This document shows positions 11,130 to 21,984 of a stretch of DNA of 64,000 nt, one piece after another. Below the pieces are notes generated by a model. The model was given only the letters and a program-made list of their open reading frames with translations, made no database searches and had not been told where the DNA came from. The DNA comes from Polytrichum commune (taxonomy: Eukaryota; Streptophyta; Polytrichopsida; Polytrichales; Polytrichaceae): positions 40,764,440-40,828,439 of the forward strand of contig OX485807.1 in the NCBI GenBank assembly GCA_950295325.1, read 5' to 3'. Position numbers and translations under genes: made by a program. Position 1 is the stretch's first letter; each line of letters begins with the position of its first letter.

Positions 11130-12085
11130 AGCAACAGTCCACACCATAGTATGAAGATCCATAGCTTGGCCCAAAACGAAGCGTCGTTGGCCCTTAGAAA
11201 GGCCGGGAGCTGCGGTGGTGCCAGTGCGGAATCCCATGGCACGTTCCCGTTCGTCAGCCAATGGTTCGGTGTGGATTTTAGTGTGAACATCCCACATCAT
11301 ACCCGGCCCCCTATCGCGGAAAGCGAATGACTGTGGAAACGTCATAAATGTGGGAAAGGCCCGCCGTGGTGCCCCCATTTTGTTGACCAATGCCAACGGA
11401 GGTAAATCATCTCGAACAACCGGCAATGAAGTCCAGTTTGGATCCAAGATGTCATCTACCTTTTGATCAAAAGGTGGAGGCACTGCAAAAAATGCTGCAG
11501 CTAAAGTAGATGACGGTGCGAGGTTGGTCCAAATTCACCGAGGCCGGTGGGCATAAGAACCAATGCTCGCGGCATCCACAAGAATGGGATCTCCAATGTG
11601 TTGATGAACATAATAATCGCCTTCCAACACCTTGTCCCGAGAGTCTCCCAACAAAGGTACATTCTCGAAAATATACCCTGGAGAGAAAGGTTGGTGGGAA
11701 TACCACCACTGCATGAGGCGGATGAGGTCCCAAAATAGAGTAGACATGGGATCCTCTAGTCCTCCGTCTGCTCCAGCACGTGAATGACCCTGGCATGGCC
11801 ATCCCGCAATCACCATATCCACCGGACCTAAGTGTCGTAAGTCGGCCTCACTGATGAGTGTGACATCACGAGGGAGACGTGAAAAATACCAACGAATGGT
11901 AGTCGGGTGTAACTGCTGTGGGTACAACACTATCAACCGGTGAAGATGATGACGAGCCGCACGGGTGAACACTGGAGAGTTGTCCACATAGACATATCGG
12001 TTGACCGTAAGGCCAGCCTCCAATACGGTTGCCAAACCTGTGCCAATGCCCCCAAATAGCTCCATCAAAGTAATTCCATTGTCTG
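11130..12085 (-). pseudogene. DNMT3-like DNA cytosine-5 methyltransferase domain within the retroelement
   Basis: Enzyme domain that would transfer methyl from S-adenosylmethionine to cytosine C5 in DNA. Motifs appear in the canonical, unpermuted order. Motif I is LMELFGGIGTG (FGGIGTG at 12056-12036), motif IV GWPCQGHS with the catalytic Cys at 11795-11793, and motif VI FENVP near 11650. Motif VIII is AHRPR followed by IWTNL (near 11555-11520), then a target-recognition stretch containing TFPQSFAFR, and motifs IX-X ERERAMGF...RRFVLGQAMDLH ending near 11140. The DxxxxxxAHRxR..W.NL and ERxxGF...R..LG patterns resemble DNMT3 more than DNMT1/CMT. The order is not rearranged as in plant DRM enzymes. 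It lies between protease and RT in the same frame. A TGA at 11537-11535 interrupts it directly after motif VIII; all catalytic motifs are otherwise intact. Confidence 0.92.
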
Positions 12086-12449
12086 GAGGACGCCACAAAA
12101 TGGGGCGTGCCAATGTGGATAGACTATCCGATATGACAAGTGTGGTAGAACTGAGAGAGAGGACAATGTCATCACACCTTTGGAACAAGCCAACGGAATC
12201 ATGCCACGGAGGTAGAGGGTCCTTGGGATTTCGCACCAAAGAATGCCTAGGTGCCATCTCCTGTGGGTCTTCAACACTCCCCATGAATGCTAATGACTCT
12301 TCCAATAATGTGGGTCCATGAGGCAATGTATCCACCATAGCACTGCATCTAAAAACCATGGATAATGGTGCGATGGTGGCGGCCGCTGCGAATGCCATAG
12401 GAATGAGTTCCCTACAACCGTCTCCAACCGACCGACCTGGGCGGATCCA

Positions 12450-12790
12450 AGCCTCCTCAGTCCAGTTGTCCAACCCAAAACCAAGAGAGTAAAGTGCTTG
12501 CTGACCAACTAAAATGTCATAGTTGGTCGCATCCGTCACCGCACACCTAAGAAGAAGAGGTGCGGGTGAATCTCCAGGCTTCAGGCGAAAGCTAAGCTGT
12601 AATGGCTCCTGAGTATAACCAGTGGCCTGCTCCACGTGGCCAATAGATGTGACAATGGTAAATGGACAAGGAGCCAAGTCGTCGGCCGTCAATCGCAATT
12701 CCTGCGCAAGTTTTTTGCCGATCATAATAGGTTGTGCTCCTAAATCCATCATCACACACTGGGGAGCAACTCGAATAGGGTTGCCCCCAG
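12450..12790 (-). pseudogene. Retroelement aspartic protease domain
   Basis: Retropepsin-like segment that would cut the polyprotein. The active-site region reads MMDLGAQPIMIGKKLAQEL. The catalytic Asp is at 12746-12744, but the next codon is TTA (Leu) where the family has Ser or Thr (D-[ST]-G). A TCA-to-TTA change would explain it, in line with the C-to-T damage elsewhere. A downstream hydrophobic stretch (NYDILVGQQALYSLGF, near 12520-12470) fits the second half of the fold. Confidence 0.75.
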
Positions 12791-13583
12791 TCCGGCCGAC
12801 CATCAAAATGTCGGAATCATTCACCATCCGTACAACGCCAGGTCGAATGCCTCGACGCTCGCGAGCAGGTCGAGCAACGACATCAGACAGATAAGCTGCT
12901 CCCGCGGATACTGGTGAGTCATAAGACGTGGTCGGTGCCCTGTCATGTGAGGCGTGTGCGTCAAAAGACGCAATGGTCTCTACCGCAAGTCTCGCTCGCC
13001 GTTTGGCCACCTCCTCAGGATCTTCAGAAGAAGGGATGTATGTAGTGGCTTGGGCCACGGTCAGAGAAGGTAAGGATGCATTCCCTTCCAAAATCCTACC
13101 TGCTAAGTGAAAAACCTTAGCAGGTTGGAACTCTGGCGACGACCATTCCATTGCCATGAACAAAGGTGTATGCAACACCTTGGATGCCAACGTGTGCGCC
13201 ACGTCGGTCGATGAATGTGAAACCTCATCGTTCGGATGACGACCACTAACAGATTGGACGGCATCAACCAATCCAAAAGATAATGGTAGACGTGCCTGAC
13301 CAATTTGGTCCGCGGGCGCATTGTCCCGAGCTCGCGAGCTTGTCACATACCCGTACACGGCTTGAGCACGTGTCACGGCTGCGGAACTCACCACCTCGCC
13401 CGAGGCTCTGAACATATAATAATCCGGCATGGAAGAACTAGCCTGAGCACCGGAGGAAGACGGCGAGCCCAAAATTTGGCCGGATGACGCCAAGCTTTTG
13501 AACCTCTCCTCCATGGCTCCAATTTTCGCCTCCAACGTCTTCTCCCGGTCGGAAGAAGGACGTTTCTCAATATGGAGAGCAAA

Positions 13584-14885
13584 GCAGTTCTCCACCGCGT
13601 GATTATTCCGCCCACAATGGGAACATTTCAACTGTTTGGGTAACTGATTACCCGTCCCCTTCGCCGAGCCCTTAGCGGGAACAAATGGTTTCCGCTTCGG
13701 AGTAGTAACGGTCTGGGCTTGCCTTTGCTTCAAAGGACAATCCTTCTTAGCATGGCCCGCCTGCCTACAAGACCAACAATGCAAGATCTTGTCCACCTCT
13801 GCCTCCGCCAACCCCGCAGCCGCAACCGGAACCTTCTGGAATTTGCTAGAATCTACTAGCATGGACACCAAATCAGTGGCGTCGTGCTGACACAAGGCAC
13901 GATCACACTGCTCAACAATGGCGAACGCTTCCGCAAGTGTCGCTCGGCCACCATGATCCATGATGATCCTGGGCAAAACTAAGTCAATGAGGCGTTTGTC
14001 AATCTTTGACAAAAACACCTTTACCAACTGGCTCTCGGCGAAAACACCTCCAGATTCTCTGGCAAACTTCGCCAACCTCGTGTACATGGTACGAGGTGTG
14101 TCATCTTTCTCCCGTCAAAAGTCCTGGATACGCTGCATTTGATCGCGGCGGAAACCTCTATATTCCTCCTCCAAATGAACCAAATGGAGTTGGAATTCCT
14201 GCAGAGGATCAAAATCTGGCGGAGCTCCTAAAGAAGCTAATGTCGCCTGGGTGGCCTGGGCATAACGTGACAGTGGAAGAATGGGGCTCGAAGTACTCGC
14301 CACCGCGGGAGCAAAACCCGTAGCCCTTGGCTCACCATGTGGAGCTCCCTCCACATCCACCACATAACCTCCTTCCGGTACCTCTGATTTAACCTCAAGA
14401 ATGGCCATCAAACTGGAAGATGCGCCTTCCTTCAATGCAGACACCAACTCAACCCGAGTCTCCCAGTACCGCTCCACCTGGCGCAGCTCCATCCAATGAG
14501 CATCTGTCCATTGCTCATAGGTCTGGAGAGCTTCGTGCTCCAAATATTATGGCAGAAGCTCGAACACATACTAATCGTTGAAGTCGGTATTACGTTGACG
14601 TTTCTCCCTCATCCATATTCTGAACCGAATTTTCCAATCTTGCAAGGAAATGGTCCCCACTCGACCAGAAAATCGGTCACGGATGCCGCCTCGCGTCTCC
14701 TCCTCCATCTCGTCAAATGATCCCACCCAAAGGACGTGAGACCGAGTAGCAATCCCCCACGCCAAAGTAGGTTGAAAAGCCTCGTCGGGTGCTACCACAG
14801 GTTCACTGTCCAAAAGGTCCGAAGATTGATTTTACGATGATGCCAGAGACGAAGAACAATAATGTTGGCTCTGAGTTGTAACCAT
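13584..14885 (-). pseudogene. Gag region with two CCHC zinc knuckles
   Basis: N-terminal structural part of the polyprotein. A helical region with gag-like composition around 14110-13870 (YTRLAKFARESGG, FLSKIDKRLIDLVLP) is followed by two nucleic-acid-binding knuckles. The first, CWSCRQAGHAKKDC, is at 13778-13737 and the second, CSHCGRNNHAVENC, at 13625-13584; both have exact C-x2-C-x4-H-x4-C spacing. Four of the nonsense codons fall here. Confidence 0.85.
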
Positions 14886-16436
14886 AAATCCGCAATGGAT
14901 TTGGTCACTGGAGCCAACAACCTAAACTAATGTGGTATTAGGGTAAAGGCAACCTGCACCTGCAACCACCACCAAATCTTATGGTCTGTTGGTCATCAAT
15001 CCAGCCTCACCATAAAGGAATACAAGCACCACCCACTTGGTGCACACACAAGGGTCTCGTCGGTTATTACTCCGACCTCACCCCCACAATACCCTATCAC
15101 AAACTAGGACAACATAAAAATGGGGCAATATTGGAAGACTCCAACACAACAGTCCGCTACAGGGGGAAGGTACCACAACAAAATACAAGGAACAATGCAA
15201 TAACATCACTGGATCCTCTTCCCCAAAACAACATTTAAACAAAAATGGAAAACGACCGCGACCAACCGGCACCCACCTACAGTTGGTGGTCAAAATGAAG
15301 AGCCCCTGTTGCTTAAGAAAAGAAAATGCACATTTCTCATTTTTCCCATCACTACCTAAGAATCTCTCCTCACAACAATGCCAGGAATATGTGTTGATAA
15401 ACACAATTCAACCCTAATAATAATTTATTTTAGGCTGAATGAAAATTCCACATGCCACCCAATTCCCAATGACACTTCCCTCGGAAATTTCGTACAACAC
15501 AACCCCTAAAAATAATCCCAAATATTTTTAATATTTCATAAAAGCTTAGGTTTTCTTCCTTGTGTCCTTGATTAATGAGCCCAAGAAATTAACCTCTTAG
15601 AGAGAAGAGAAAAATTAGAAGTTGAAAGGAAACATAAAATATTAAATTAAATTAAATCCGCTTTTAATTCATTAACACATTGATTAATTAAAAAAACAAA
15701 ATAAAAATACACAATCGGTTGGACTTGCAACCACCCGAATCTCAATTGATTACGTCCAAAAACAAAAACAATTCCCTCGATCACTACCCCGTGTCAAGAT
15801 TGGGTAATTTGCGCGCGTACTGCCTTCTTTGGATGTGGTAGCTCCCTCTCTGGAATCGAACTCCAAGCCTTTGTCACCCACGACCCTGGTATGCAGCTGC
15901 TGGCCTGACTGCTGCCTGCAGCCTGCCCGCTGGCCTACTTGGCAGCCTACAGCCGCCGCGAGCCGCAGGCGGCCGTAGGAAGACGCCAGAAGCCGCTGGC
16001 CATAGGTTGGCAGCAGAGGTCGCCATAGCAGCAGAGGCGGCAGCAACAACAACAACGACAGCTACAGCAGTTGTTTCTCGGTTTTATTTTTTTTATGAAT
16101 CTTCTTCTTTTGTTGAAATTTTGTGTTTTGTATGAATGAATTGCTTTTGAAAGCAAACAAGAATAGTTCCTCACAACCCAATGGCGTGAATTCAAGCTTG
16201 CAAGCAATCAATTCACATAAAATTTTGTGGAAACTTCAACACCTCATCACCACAATTCACCTTGAAATGACATTCCCAAGCAAGCATTCTTCATGTTGCT
16301 TCGCAAATCCGTGGTATTCTCGCTCCGGAACTTCACAACTTCATCACTCCTTGTCTTCACGCCCTCCCTTGCGCGTTACATCTCAAGAATGAAGAAGAAA
16401 ACATCAAAGATGAAGCATTCTTGCCAAGTGAGAAGG
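14886..16436 (-). other. Non-coding leader of the retroelement
   Basis: The 1.55-kb stretch between terminal repeat A1 and the polyprotein ATG. It has no conserved coding frame. It includes a Gln/Leu-type trinucleotide-rich patch (16030-16065), AT-rich stretches and GC-rich repeats (15890-16020). No sequence matching repeat B was seen here, although a conventional 5' LTR would place one. Confidence 0.6.
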
Positions 16437-16767
16437 AAGAGAGTAGAACACTCATAATAGCTTTAAATTTCTCTTCAAATGTACACAATTAGTCAAGCTA
16501 TCTCTCACTCCACCAAGGGAGAATCCAAGAGTGTAAGTAGAGGGAGAAGAACAGTCTGAAGATTTATTACAAAATCATGCAATCTACACCTCACACAAGC
16601 TCTCTCCACACACTAACTCACAAGACTTGACTTGGCAAGAATGCCAAGCCAAGAAGGAGGTTCATCACTTAGGAGCCTTCCTCTCCACATCTAGATTCAT
16701 CCATCCAAATCTAGATGGATGAAACCCAACGGATAAGGTGCGGCCGTCGACGCCGCATACCGTGACA
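16437..16767 (-). repeat. Terminal repeat A1 (5' end of retroelement)
   Basis: A 331-bp repeat forming the element's 5' terminus, starting TGTCACGG on the minus strand. It is about 97% identical by eye to A2 (6955-7278). Homology stops abruptly at 16437; there is no B repeat on either side. Confidence 0.85.
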
Positions 16768-17330
16768 GAGTGGTGGATGGTTGGCTTTGGATTTTTTGAC
16801 AATCACCAAAAAAAATATGTGTTGAAAAGATATTGGACTATGTGCTCAAAATCTATTAATCATTCTAGACTCAATAGTGAATTAAAAAAAACAAAATTGG
16901 AGATTGTTCACTTTGATAATGTAAGGTGCTTCTTGCTTCGGCTTTTAATAAATATAAATATAAATATTTTGAAAATGATTAACTCCAACACATTCATGTC
17001 AATCATTTCAAGTCATTATTAACTCCGAGTAGTAATGAAATTTTTAAGGATATACTCAATGTGCCATAATCTCTAGATGTTAGGAATAGGATGTCAAACA
17101 CATAATTTTTTTTTTAAATAATTGTTCCAGTCACCAATGGTCAAACCAAGAAGCACCTTATGGTAATAAATACGATAAGCATACAAACTCTAAAAACTAG
17201 GAGGAAAGTGGCTATGGGCATGATTTGGATTTGCTAGTCATCTCACACTAAATGCGTGTTTCACATCTTACAAGAAGTGAGTGCAAAGAGAAAAGTGACC
17301 GTCTAAGGCCCACTGAATGTCCCAGGCCAA
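16768..17330 (+). repeat. Dispersed repeat family C, copy interrupted by the retroelement
   Basis: The right-hand part of an old non-coding repeat whose left tip ends at 6841. Shared landmarks with other copies are GATATTGGACTATGTGCTCA, 'attctagactcaatag' and a terminal 'aagaagtgagtgcaaag ... aggcccact'. Other copies or fragments are noted separately. No transposase is visible, so the class is unknown. Confidence 0.6.
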
Positions 17331-17626
17331 ACTTGCATTGTCTGTTCACTGTGCAACCATCAACAGTTGATTGTTTTAGAAAGGTAGAGTATTGACAACC
17401 TCTCACATCCATACACTACTTTGTACTAACTTATCACATCCTCCACACCTCAAATAGCATACGTGTATTAATATTTCTGAATATAGTACATAAGCAAGTT
17501 CCACATTATAATAATCTTATTTCTAAAGTTGGATCACATAGATGAGTACTCTTTGAAATCCTACAATTTTTCATTTAAAAATACAGAAATATGAAAAAAT
17601 TGGCATTATAAAAAACAACAGAAGTT

Positions 17627-17775
17627 CATAACATTATTCAGATCCATAACAGTGTTCTGTGGGACTAACAATATTCCAAGGAATATTTCCCACATTCACC
17701 ATGAATGTAAAAAATACAAGAACTATTCCCTGGAATAGTGTCAGTCCCGCAAATATGAATATGAACAATGTTATG
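17627..17775. mobile_element. Foldback MITE, copy 1
   Basis: About 150 bp whose halves are inverted repeats: CATAACATTATTCAGATCC at the left and its diverged complement ending AATGTTATG at the right. A second member lies at 58108-58263. The conserved GTGGGACTAACA block is mirrored as 'tgtcagtcccgc'. Non-coding. Confidence 0.75.
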
Positions 17776-19096
17776 TTTGTGTTGGTATGGTAGTGGATTT
17801 TTGTGGTGCACAATTTCACGGGGTAGTGCATTTCACACTCTTGTGTAATTTCATGCACCATTTTTAGTGTGCAAATGTTCCACATCCTCATGACCATATG
17901 TTTACTCTCAAACCCTTCTCGGAAATAATCATGCTTTGAGCCCATTGCCAATGGGATTACTTGCAGATGGACACACACACATGCAAGGTTGTTTCATACG
18001 AGATTGTACTTCAAAAAGCCTCGGTGGCATCAATTCATATTATCTCCCACTAAGAATCCACACCCTTTTATTGAGGGGGTGATTTTTAGCATAGCTCTTT
18101 GTACACTACTATGCGTTTGCCAAGTTGGTAAATCCCAATAAATGACAAAGAAAGTGGACCTCTATGCACATGGATGATGAAATTATGCATTAAACTTCCA
18201 TGAAGAATGAGAATTAACAACCAACACAATTGTGTGTGTATGGGGGGAGGACTCTGGCTCATTGACGGGACGAACAGACACTCTATTCACGCCGGCCCCC
18301 CCCTGGGGCAGGTGTTCATATCTATCTGTATGGGGGGGGGCACAGGGTGGGAAATTGGCAATTTCTTCATTGACAACATCGATCCAAGAATTTGTCTACT
18401 ATTTTAAAAGTTGATTCCTTGTTAGACTGGCCATCGGGAACGGGGTTTTGCTTCCCCGCCAGACCACTAGATCTTCAAAAATGGTTGAGGAAAAACATGG
18501 CTGGAATGCAACATCATGTTGGACATGTTTCAAATTAATGTGCTTGTTTGTTGAACTTTGAGGTGGGGTTGGTGTTGGCAACTGAGTTTCTCTGATTTTA
18601 GCAATATTTTGAAGAAGTCTTATGTAACTCTAGAAGCTCATAAAACATGCTTGCTTGGAAGCTAAAAAAACCCAAAAATTTCGGGTGGTATTTTGACCTC
18701 TATTGCTCTACTTCTAAATGCGCTTCTGCTACATTTTTTGGTTGTTGGATTTTATTAAGAAATGAGAAATATAGAGGGTTGAAAAGTTTCATGTCAAAAC
18801 TTGTATTGGTTTCCATTTTTGGGGTATTTATTCAATGCATGTATAAATTATGAGATTGTTGTTCATCATCCAACAAAATGATTGACTTGATGACAAAAAT
18901 GAATCAAAGATCATACTATTCCATTGAAATCTGTAGTTGTTGTTAATTTTCAAAGTTTGGGCTATATTTATAAATTGTGTACTTTATATTTGTTGTATAG
19001 CATTATGGCTTTCAAGACCTCCAAGACTTCCATAAGTTCAATGATGTGATACGAAGATGAGTAAATGACCTCTTACTCAAAATTTACGAAGAGATC
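17776..19096. other. Intergenic, nothing recognised
   Basis: AT-rich sequence with a G run near 18328 and no supported gene or repeat. Confidence 0.45.
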
Positions 19097-20258
19097 TACC
19101 GTACGTTAAGGGCAGCTTCGGCACAAAATAATTCTAAAAATAGACGCCGAAAATTTTGGAAAATTATTGACATTTTTTTGCCGAATATAAAATTAATTAA
19201 TTTTCAAAATTGCCGAAAAGTAAGAAATTTTAACTTCTCACTAGAATTTTACTTACACTGGAAGCATATATGAATTCTGAAGGAGAGAAGGTGCTCCTTT
19301 TGTAATCAAGCTCACTTACATTAGTCCACAAAGAATATGGGTTAAGAAGTAGCAAGACTCTAAGTGAGGCTTTTCAAATGTGTTGTACACAATTTTTTGG
19401 AGCCCAATTGAGCATAGAAGATGAAGTTTTATAGAATTTTGTCCAACTAACAAAAGTTGAGAAATCAAGTAATCTTCCACCTCCAACAAGTTTTGTGTCA
19501 AAATAAGTCTTTATGCGAAAGATATGGACAAAACATTGCAGCCGTGTAAAGATCAAAAAATTAAAATGCGTTCATAACAGTTTTTCGGAGCTCATTTGTG
19601 CATAGAAGATCAACTTTTTTGGAATTTTGTTGCTCTAAGAAAAGTTTAGAAATCAAGTAATCTTCCACCTCCAACAAGTTTTGTGTCAAAATAAGTCTTT
19701 ATGCGAAAGATATGGACAAAACATTGCAGCCATGTAAAGATCAAAAAATTAAAATGCGTTCATAACAGTTTTTCGGAGCTCATTTGTGCATAGAAGATCA
19801 ACTTTTTTGGAATTTTGTTGCTCTAAGAAAAGTTTAGAAATCAAGTAATCTTTCACCTCCAACAAATTTTATGTCATTTGAAGACTCTATGCAAAAGTTA
19901 TGCGTGTTATAAAAATGAAGTCTAACTAGGTGCTTCACCTCAAACTTTACATATCCCATATGCATTGTTGAACACAACTCCACTCTACTTGTATAAAGCA
20001 CAGAGCATTCTCAATCTTTCACAAAATCGTGAAAGATTTATATCTTTTGTAAAACTCTTCACACAAATTGTGAAATCGTGAATGAACATCCTTGTTTACT
20101 GTTAGATAATAACTTCTTGGATGTATGCCGAAATTGCATTATTAAACTATTTAAAATGCCGAAATTTTTAGTAATTTTTTTTTGCCGACGAACACTGTTT
20201 TTTTACTTTTAATAATTATTCGGCAAGAGAGCGCCGAAGCTGCCCTTAACATACGGTA
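19097..20258. mobile_element. Non-autonomous TIR element (1.16 kb) with internal tandem repeats
   Basis: The ends are 26-bp terminal inverted repeats with one mismatch. They contain GTTAAGGGCAGCTTCGGC (19105-19122) and its complement (20233-20250). Subterminal GCCGAA/TTCGGC motifs recur on both sides (19129-19220, 20160-20240). If TA is the target duplication, the inner TIR begins CCGTA, a mariner-like arrangement, but this is uncertain. No transposase is encoded. The middle is a 188-bp tandem array. Confidence 0.75.
19370..19925. repeat. 188-bp tandem repeat array inside the TIR element
   Basis: The word GAAATCAAGTAATCTTCCAC starts at 19461 and 19649 and recurs with one mismatch at 19837, an exact 188-bp period. 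The second and third spacer segments are almost identical; a diverged partial unit lies upstream. About 2.5-3 units in total. Confidence 0.9.
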
Positions 20259-21360
20259 TGTGACTCACATTAATTGCGCCAACTTGAAAGCACGTCATTG
20301 GTGTGAGATTGTCAATATTTTAAACCAAAAAATAAACAAAGCGTGGACCATGAACAACATTCGATTAAAGATTGACTAGTGTAAGAAACATCACAAATTT
20401 GAACGGGCTAAGGTGGTTAAAGTTATTGGAGGGGTCCCATTAGAATAGTCATGGCATGATAAATGCGACTACTTGTGAGGAGCTAATCCAAAAAATGCAT
20501 GCATACTAGATGCATATGACTTTGGTAGTAAGGTACCTTTCACTGCAAATGTGGTAAACTTGAATGACTATTTAGGTACTCAATTTGTTATAAACTTAGT
20601 TATGAGGCTATGGAAAATCTTGAGCTGATATATTCTTCTCCTTATGAGATTTGTTATAACACACATTCATTCCCATATGCAAATGTTGTTGAAGTAACCC
20701 CTCCACCCATAGCACTGGACTCTCCTAGAGAACAAGTTTGTAGGCTGAATAATGTTTATGACAAGTTAATTTCCAAAAAAAAATTGATATGCAAAAGGAG
20801 GTTCTAATAGCTTTGACATTGAAAATATTTGTGGACACTTCTAAAACTATGGACGAGACTAAATTAAAATTGACAAATGTCCATATGACATTGGTTGCAA
20901 AAATACATTGTAATAAGTAGAGCACGTATGATGAGATGTTATTCCAAGTATAAGTTTATAGGTATTTGTATATAACAAGTTAAGTGTAATATCTAGATAG
21001 ATAGATTGTACATAATTTTATTAATATGTAAATATTAATATTGTAAGAATATTATATGATATTATGAGTTACTTCACAATTTTACAAACGCAATCTCACC
21101 CTAGACCCCTTGAATTTTTATTTGTTCCAATTGCCCAATGTGGAGAACATTGTAAAGATTATAGGCATATGATATTTTCGCCATTTTTTTCTTTGTCATT
21201 TAGTTTGGTACTTTGTCCAATCTTGCAAAAGGGTACATTGTTTATCATATTCATAATCACCTACATCATTGGTAAATGGTTGTAATATTGCATGGAGGCA
21301 TGGAAATGTCGAGTCCATGAATTATCAATATGACACTATAGCAGAGCCCAACATTTTCCT
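20259..21360. other. Intergenic, nothing recognised
   Basis: AT-rich DNA without a coding signal, RNA gene or recognised repeat. Confidence 0.45.
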
Positions 21361-21660
21361 TTAAATTGCACCCATACCCAGACCATGCCCATCAGCAGCG
21401 ACCTATGCCCACCCATGCCCACCCATGCTATTCAAAAGTGAAGGTGATTCGGTGCTCTTACCCTCGAAAGCACTGAATGAGAGCTCATTCAATGACCCCT
21501 TTCAATATGCTTTGCTTTAGCCCATGCTCACCCATGAACAATAATATCGAACCCATGCCCACCCATGAACAATAATATCGCACCCATGCCCACCCAAAAC
21601 CAATGGGCATGGGTGGGCATGGGCATGGGCATGGGCATGGGTATGGGCACCCAATGTAGG
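21361..21660. repeat. CCCATG/CATGGG minisatellite with opposite-strand halves
   Basis: CCCATGCCCACCCATG units occur at 21385-21430 and 21515-21600. A 30-bp unit containing AACAATAATATCG is repeated in tandem (21537-21595). The strand then switches to GGGCATGGGTGGGCATGGGC repeats (21605-21650). The two halves can pair into a long hairpin. Confidence 0.8.
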
Positions 21661-21984
21661 GCTTTGCACTATAGTTCAATACAAATAGCTTTATGAAGAG
21701 AATAAATTCATGCAGTATGACATTGAGTATAATACATAAGAGTACGTTTTATATCAAATTCTTGTATGTAGTTATAGAATACAAACTATGTCAATCTCCA
21801 ATATTTCTAAAGACAACTTAATATAAAATTTGGCTTGAATAAAAATATGCATCACAACATAAATCAATTTCATATACTTGAATAAAAATACTTTACAAAT
21901 ACTAAATTTCATGCATGTATCAAAATTTTGGAGGATAAATGTCGTCATACATATATAATTTACCAATAAAATAAATTTGGTAAT

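Larger units (their letters stand above)
7671..14885 (-). pseudogene. Retroelement polyprotein gag-PR-DNMT-RT-RH-INT-PHD with twelve nonsense codons
   Basis: One minus-strand frame runs about 2,400 codons from an ATG at 14885 to a stop at 7673-7671, with no frameshift between any domains. In-frame stops lie at 14834-14832 (TAA), 14573-14571 (TAG), 14549-14547 (TAA), 14117-14115 (TGA), 11537-11535 (TGA), 10820-10818 (TAG), 10031-10029 (TAG), 9953-9951 (TGA), 9755-9753 (TAG), 9707-9705 (TGA), 8210-8208 (TAG) and 7826-7824 (TGA). Domain order: gag-like helical region, two CCHC knuckles, aspartic protease, DNMT3-like methyltransferase, reverse transcriptase, RNase H, integrase, PHD-like finger. 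A single fused gag-pol frame with an enzyme between protease and RT is unusual. The true C-terminus is uncertain: another frame stays mostly open toward 7480, so a frame change after the finger is possible. Confidence 0.92.
6842..16767 (-). mobile_element. Ty3/gypsy-type retroelement carrying a DNA methyltransferase, decayed
   Basis: A 9.9-kb retroelement read on the minus strand. From its 5' end: repeat A1 (16767-16437), a 1.55-kb leader, one polyprotein frame (14885-7671), a polypurine tract, then B1 (7386-7281), A2 (7278-6955) and B2 (6947-6842). The outer ends are TGTC...GACA and are flanked by GAGT at 6838-6841 and 16768-16771, a likely 4-bp target duplication. The flanks join into TATATTTGAGTGGTG, matching uninterrupted members of a dispersed repeat elsewhere in the window (for example near 46115 and 62990), which independently fixes the boundaries. 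The gag-protease-RT-RNaseH-integrase order and RT/integrase motifs are those of Ty3/gypsy (Metaviridae). The protein frame is broken by twelve nonsense codons, so this copy cannot be autonomous. Confidence 0.9.

Noticed and set aside
11510-14323. Many plus-strand open frames opposite the polyprotein
   Set aside because: They are antisense shadows of a long coding frame; none has recognisable domains.
14862-14886. Primer-binding-site look-alike on the minus strand (TGGTTACAACTCAGAGCC)
   Set aside because: It resembles the initiator-Met tRNA site TGGTATCAGAGC only with an insertion, overlaps the polyprotein start codon, and lies 1.55 kb from the terminal repeat. It could still be a derived site, but I cannot support it.
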